The translations under genes and the position numbers were made by a program. From the NCBI GenBank assembly GCA_018241865.1, contig JAFECY010000101.1, forward strand, positions 1 through 8,261: 8,261 bases of DNA. The letters are read 5' to 3'. Under the pieces are notes generated by a model. The model had not been told where the DNA came from and did not search any database. It was given only the letters and a program-made list of their open reading frames with translations. Origin of the DNA: Pseudomonadota bacterium. GTDB lineage: Bacteria > Pseudomonadota > Gammaproteobacteria > Burkholderiales > Burkholderiaceae_D. Positions within the stretch are counted from its first letter, which is position 1, and every line of letters starts with the position of its first letter. Positions 6,377 to 8,261 of the stretch are shown piece by piece.

Positions 6377-7694
6377 TAAAGTGCCCGACATCGGCGACTT
6401 CAAGGAAGTCGAAGTCATCGAATTGCTGGTCAAGCCGGGCGACACGATCAAGGTCGATCAATCGCTGATTACGGTGGAGTCGGATAAAGCCAGCATGGAA
6501 ATTCCAGCCAGCCATGCCGGCGTGGTGAAGGAATTGAAAGTGAAAATCGGCGACAAGGTGGCCGAAGGTTCGCTGCTGTTGCTGCTGGACGCGCAGGAAG
6601 ATGCTGCCGCCGTCCCATCGCCAACGCCGACAGCCGCAGCCGCGCCGGTATCAGCACCGGCAGCACCAGCGACGGAAACTGTGGCTGCACCAGCTCCCGC
6701 TCCCGCACCTGCGGCGAAGCTGCCGCCCACCGCCGCTTTGCCGCCGCATGATGATGCCGGACACAAGCCGCATGCCTCGCCTTCTGTGCGCAAGTTCGCG
6801 CGTGAACTGGGCGTCGATCTGACGCGGGTGCAGGGTTCCGCCGTCAAGGGGCGCATCACGCACGACGATGTGCAAAACCATGTCAAGGCGGTGATGAGCG
6901 GCGCTGCCACCGCGCCATCTGTTGTAACGGGAGGCGCCGGTGTTGGTTTGACTCTTTTGCCTTGGCCTTCGCTCGATTTCTCGAAATTCGGTGCAACGTC
7001 TCTGCAGCCGCTGTCGCGCATCAAGAAAATCAGCGGCCCGAATCTGCATCGCAATTGGGTGCAGATTCCGCACGTGACGCAATTCGACGAGGCCGATGTC
7101 ACCGAGCTGGAAGCATTCCGAAAATCGTCCAATGCCGCGCTGGAAAAATCTGGCAAGGGTAACGTCAAATTGACGATGCTGGCCTTCGTCATCAAGGCGT
7201 GCGTGGCGGCGCTGAAGCAATTCCCCGAGTTCAATGCCTCGCTCGATGCCAAGGGCGAAAACATCATCCTCAAGCAGTACTACCACATCGGCTTTGCTGC
7301 CGACACGCCGAACGGCCTTGTAGTGCCGGTCATCAAGGATGCCGATGCCAAGGGCATCAGCCAGATCGCCCAAGAGATGGCTGCGTTGTCGGCGCAGGCG
7401 CGCGAGGGCAAGCTGAAACCTGCCGACATGCAGGGTGCCAGCTTCACCATCTCTTCGCTGGGGGGCATCGGCGGCACGGCATTCACGCCGATCATCAATG
7501 CGCCGGAAGTGGCGATTCTCGGCTTGTCGAAATCGACCATCAAGCCGGTGTGGGACGGCAAGCAATTTGCGCCGCGCCTGTTGTTGCCGCTGTCGCTGTC
7601 CTACGACCACCGCGTCATCGACGGTGCGATGGGTGCGCGCTTCACGGTGTATCTAGCTGACGTACTGGCCGACATGCGCAAGACACTGCTGTGA
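6360..7694 (+). CDS. aceF: Pyruvate dehydrogenase E2, dihydrolipoyllysine acetyltransferase
   Basis: A 444-residue core subunit that carries the acetyl group on a lipoyl-lysine and transfers it to CoA. There is one lipoyl domain (residues 1-78, modified Lys43 in VESDKASME), where E. coli has three. An Ala/Pro-rich flexible linker follows (about 80-135), then the peripheral-subunit-binding domain (about 138-176: SPSVRKFARELGVDL ... GRITHDDV) and the catalytic domain (about 205 to the end). The latter holds the DHRVIDG motif with catalytic His417 and Asp421. I chose ATG 6360 because GGAG lies 8 nt upstream and MPLLEIKVPDIG fits the family N-terminus. ATG 6354 (two more residues, MK) is possible and overlaps the leader-ORF stop. 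It is probably cotranscribed with aceE. Confidence 0.96.
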   Translation: MPLLEIKVPDIGDFKEVEVIELLVKPGDTIKVDQSLITVESDKASMEIPASHAGVVKELKVKIGDKVAEGSLLLLLDAQEDAAAVPSPTPTAAAAPVSAPAAPATETVAAPAPAPAPAAKLPPTAALPPHDDAGHKPHASPSVRKFARELGVDLTRVQGSAVKGRITHDDVQNHVKAVMSGAATAPSVVTGGAGVGLTLLPWPSLDFSKFGATSLQPLSRIKKISGPNLHRNWVQIPHVTQFDEADVTELEAFRKSSNAALEKSGKGNVKLTMLAFVIKACVAALKQFPEFNASLDAKGENIILKQYYHIGFAADTPNGLVVPVIKDADAKGISQIAQEMAALSAQAREGKLKPADMQGASFTISSLGGIGGTAFTPIINAPEVAILGLSKSTIKPVWDGKQFAPRLLLPLSLSYDHRVIDGAMGARFTVYLADVLADMRKTLL

Positions 7695-7740
7695 AGAGCA
7701 TGAGAGAATCGCCCTCCGTTTCCATTCAAGGAGTGTATGC

Positions 7741-8261
7741 ATGACTACCTGCGTCGTCGTCAAGAAAGGCCGGCAGATTGCTATCGCCGCCGATTCGCTG
7801 GTGACTTTTGGCGATACCCGTTTGTCGAACGCCTACGAGGCGAACAACAAGATTTTTCAGATCGGCGAATCCTATGTGACGTTGGCCGGCACCGCCGCGC
7901 ATTTTCCGGTGATGCGTAAATTGCTGACCGAGATGGGCGAGGAGTGCAAACTCAATACGCGCGATGAAGTGTTTTCCACCTTTTCGAAAGTGCACCAGAT
8001 CCTGAAGGAAAACTACTTCCTGAATCCCAAGGAAGATGAGGAAGACCCCTACGAGTCCTCGCAGCTCACCTCGCTGATCGCCAATCCTTACGGCATCTTC
8101 GGCGTGTATTCGCTGCGCGAAGTGTTCAGCTTCGACCGTTTTTGGGGTATCGGCAGCGGCCGCAATTTCGCGCTGGGCGCGATGTATGCGGTGTACGACA
8201 AGACGGAAAATGCGCGCGATATTGCGCTGGCCGGCGTACATGCCGGCGTCGAGTTCGACAA
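7741..8261 (+). CDS. Proteasome/HslV-family Ntn-hydrolase, probably BPH (3' end outside window)
   Basis: The first 173 codons are visible. AAGGAG lies 7 nt before the ATG. After removal of Met1 the chain would start TTCVVVKKG, giving a Thr1 nucleophile as in HslV (TTIVSVRRNG). Asp17 (AADS) is in the proteasome position, and Lys36 in NKIFQI probably corresponds to Lys33, with about three extra residues. WGIGSGRNFALGAMYA (residues 135-150) matches the AIGSGGPYAQAAARA block of HslV, and EFD at the edge may hold the next active-site Asp. The acidic segment NPKEDEEDPYE (about 95-105) is not in HslV. The set best fits BPH, the betaproteobacterial proteasome homologue known to form a double-ring peptidase, rather than HslV (no hslU seen here) or Anbu. 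It follows aceF by 46 bp with no terminator visible, so it may be read with the pdh genes. Confidence 0.8.
   Translation, partial: MTTCVVVKKGRQIAIAADSLVTFGDTRLSNAYEANNKIFQIGESYVTLAGTAAHFPVMRKLLTEMGEECKLNTRDEVFSTFSKVHQILKENYFLNPKEDEEDPYESSQLTSLIANPYGIFGVYSLREVFSFDRFWGIGSGRNFALGAMYAVYDKTENARDIALAGVHAGVEFD

Noticed and set aside
6678..6720. Short tandem repetition in aceF (CCAGCTCCCGCTCCCG type).
   Set aside because: It encodes the Ala/Pro-rich flexible linker usual in E2 proteins. The low complexity is explained by protein function.
7737..7919. Alternative ATG at 7737 opening a 60-codon frame (MHDYLRRRQERP...).
   Set aside because: It overlaps the proteasome-like gene in another frame. The frame from 7741 has family motifs throughout and better ribosome-binding-site spacing.

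Overview
The window reads as a chromosomal housekeeping locus from a betaproteobacterium of the order Burkholderiales, possibly Oxalobacteraceae. The clues are moderately high GC, an AceE N-terminus of betaproteobacterial type, an AceF with a single lipoyl domain, and a proteasome-like gene of the kind described as BPH (betaproteobacterial proteasome homologue). The order is a reasonable call; the family is a guess.

Minus strand, 1-3203. Three genes are read leftward from a promoter near 3240: folD (one-carbon metabolism), prlC (cytosolic M3 zinc oligopeptidase, starting one base after the folD stop), and a secreted DUF4124/glutaredoxin-like protein that runs off the left edge. The spacing (1 bp, then 33 bp) suggests one transcription unit. 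The 232-bp gap 3204-3435 is divergent. It holds a good -10 for folD with an 8+8 bp inverted repeat just upstream, then an AT-rich stretch and a plausible sigma70 promoter for aceE.

Plus strand, 3436-8261. aceE and aceF encode E1 and E2 of the pyruvate dehydrogenase complex (pyruvate to acetyl-CoA). The E3 gene (lpdA) does not follow directly. Instead, 46 bp after aceF, an Ntn-hydrolase of the HslV/proteasome family begins and runs off the right edge.

The unusual part is the 221-bp aceE-aceF spacer. It holds three related 21-nt perfect hairpins. All but the central base of their differences are paired, compensatory changes, and the G/C-rich tails of the hairpins include a G-quadruplex-type run on the mRNA strand. 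Two of the units are each followed by a copy of the aceF ribosome-binding site and first codons, 80 bp apart and identical over 20 bp. The upstream copy opens a 25-codon frame whose TGA overlaps the first possible aceF ATG as ATGA. This looks like a REP-like element that has duplicated a translation start between two genes of the same enzyme complex.

The rest of the window is conserved metabolism. I see no tRNA, rRNA, CRISPR array, insertion sequence or defence system.
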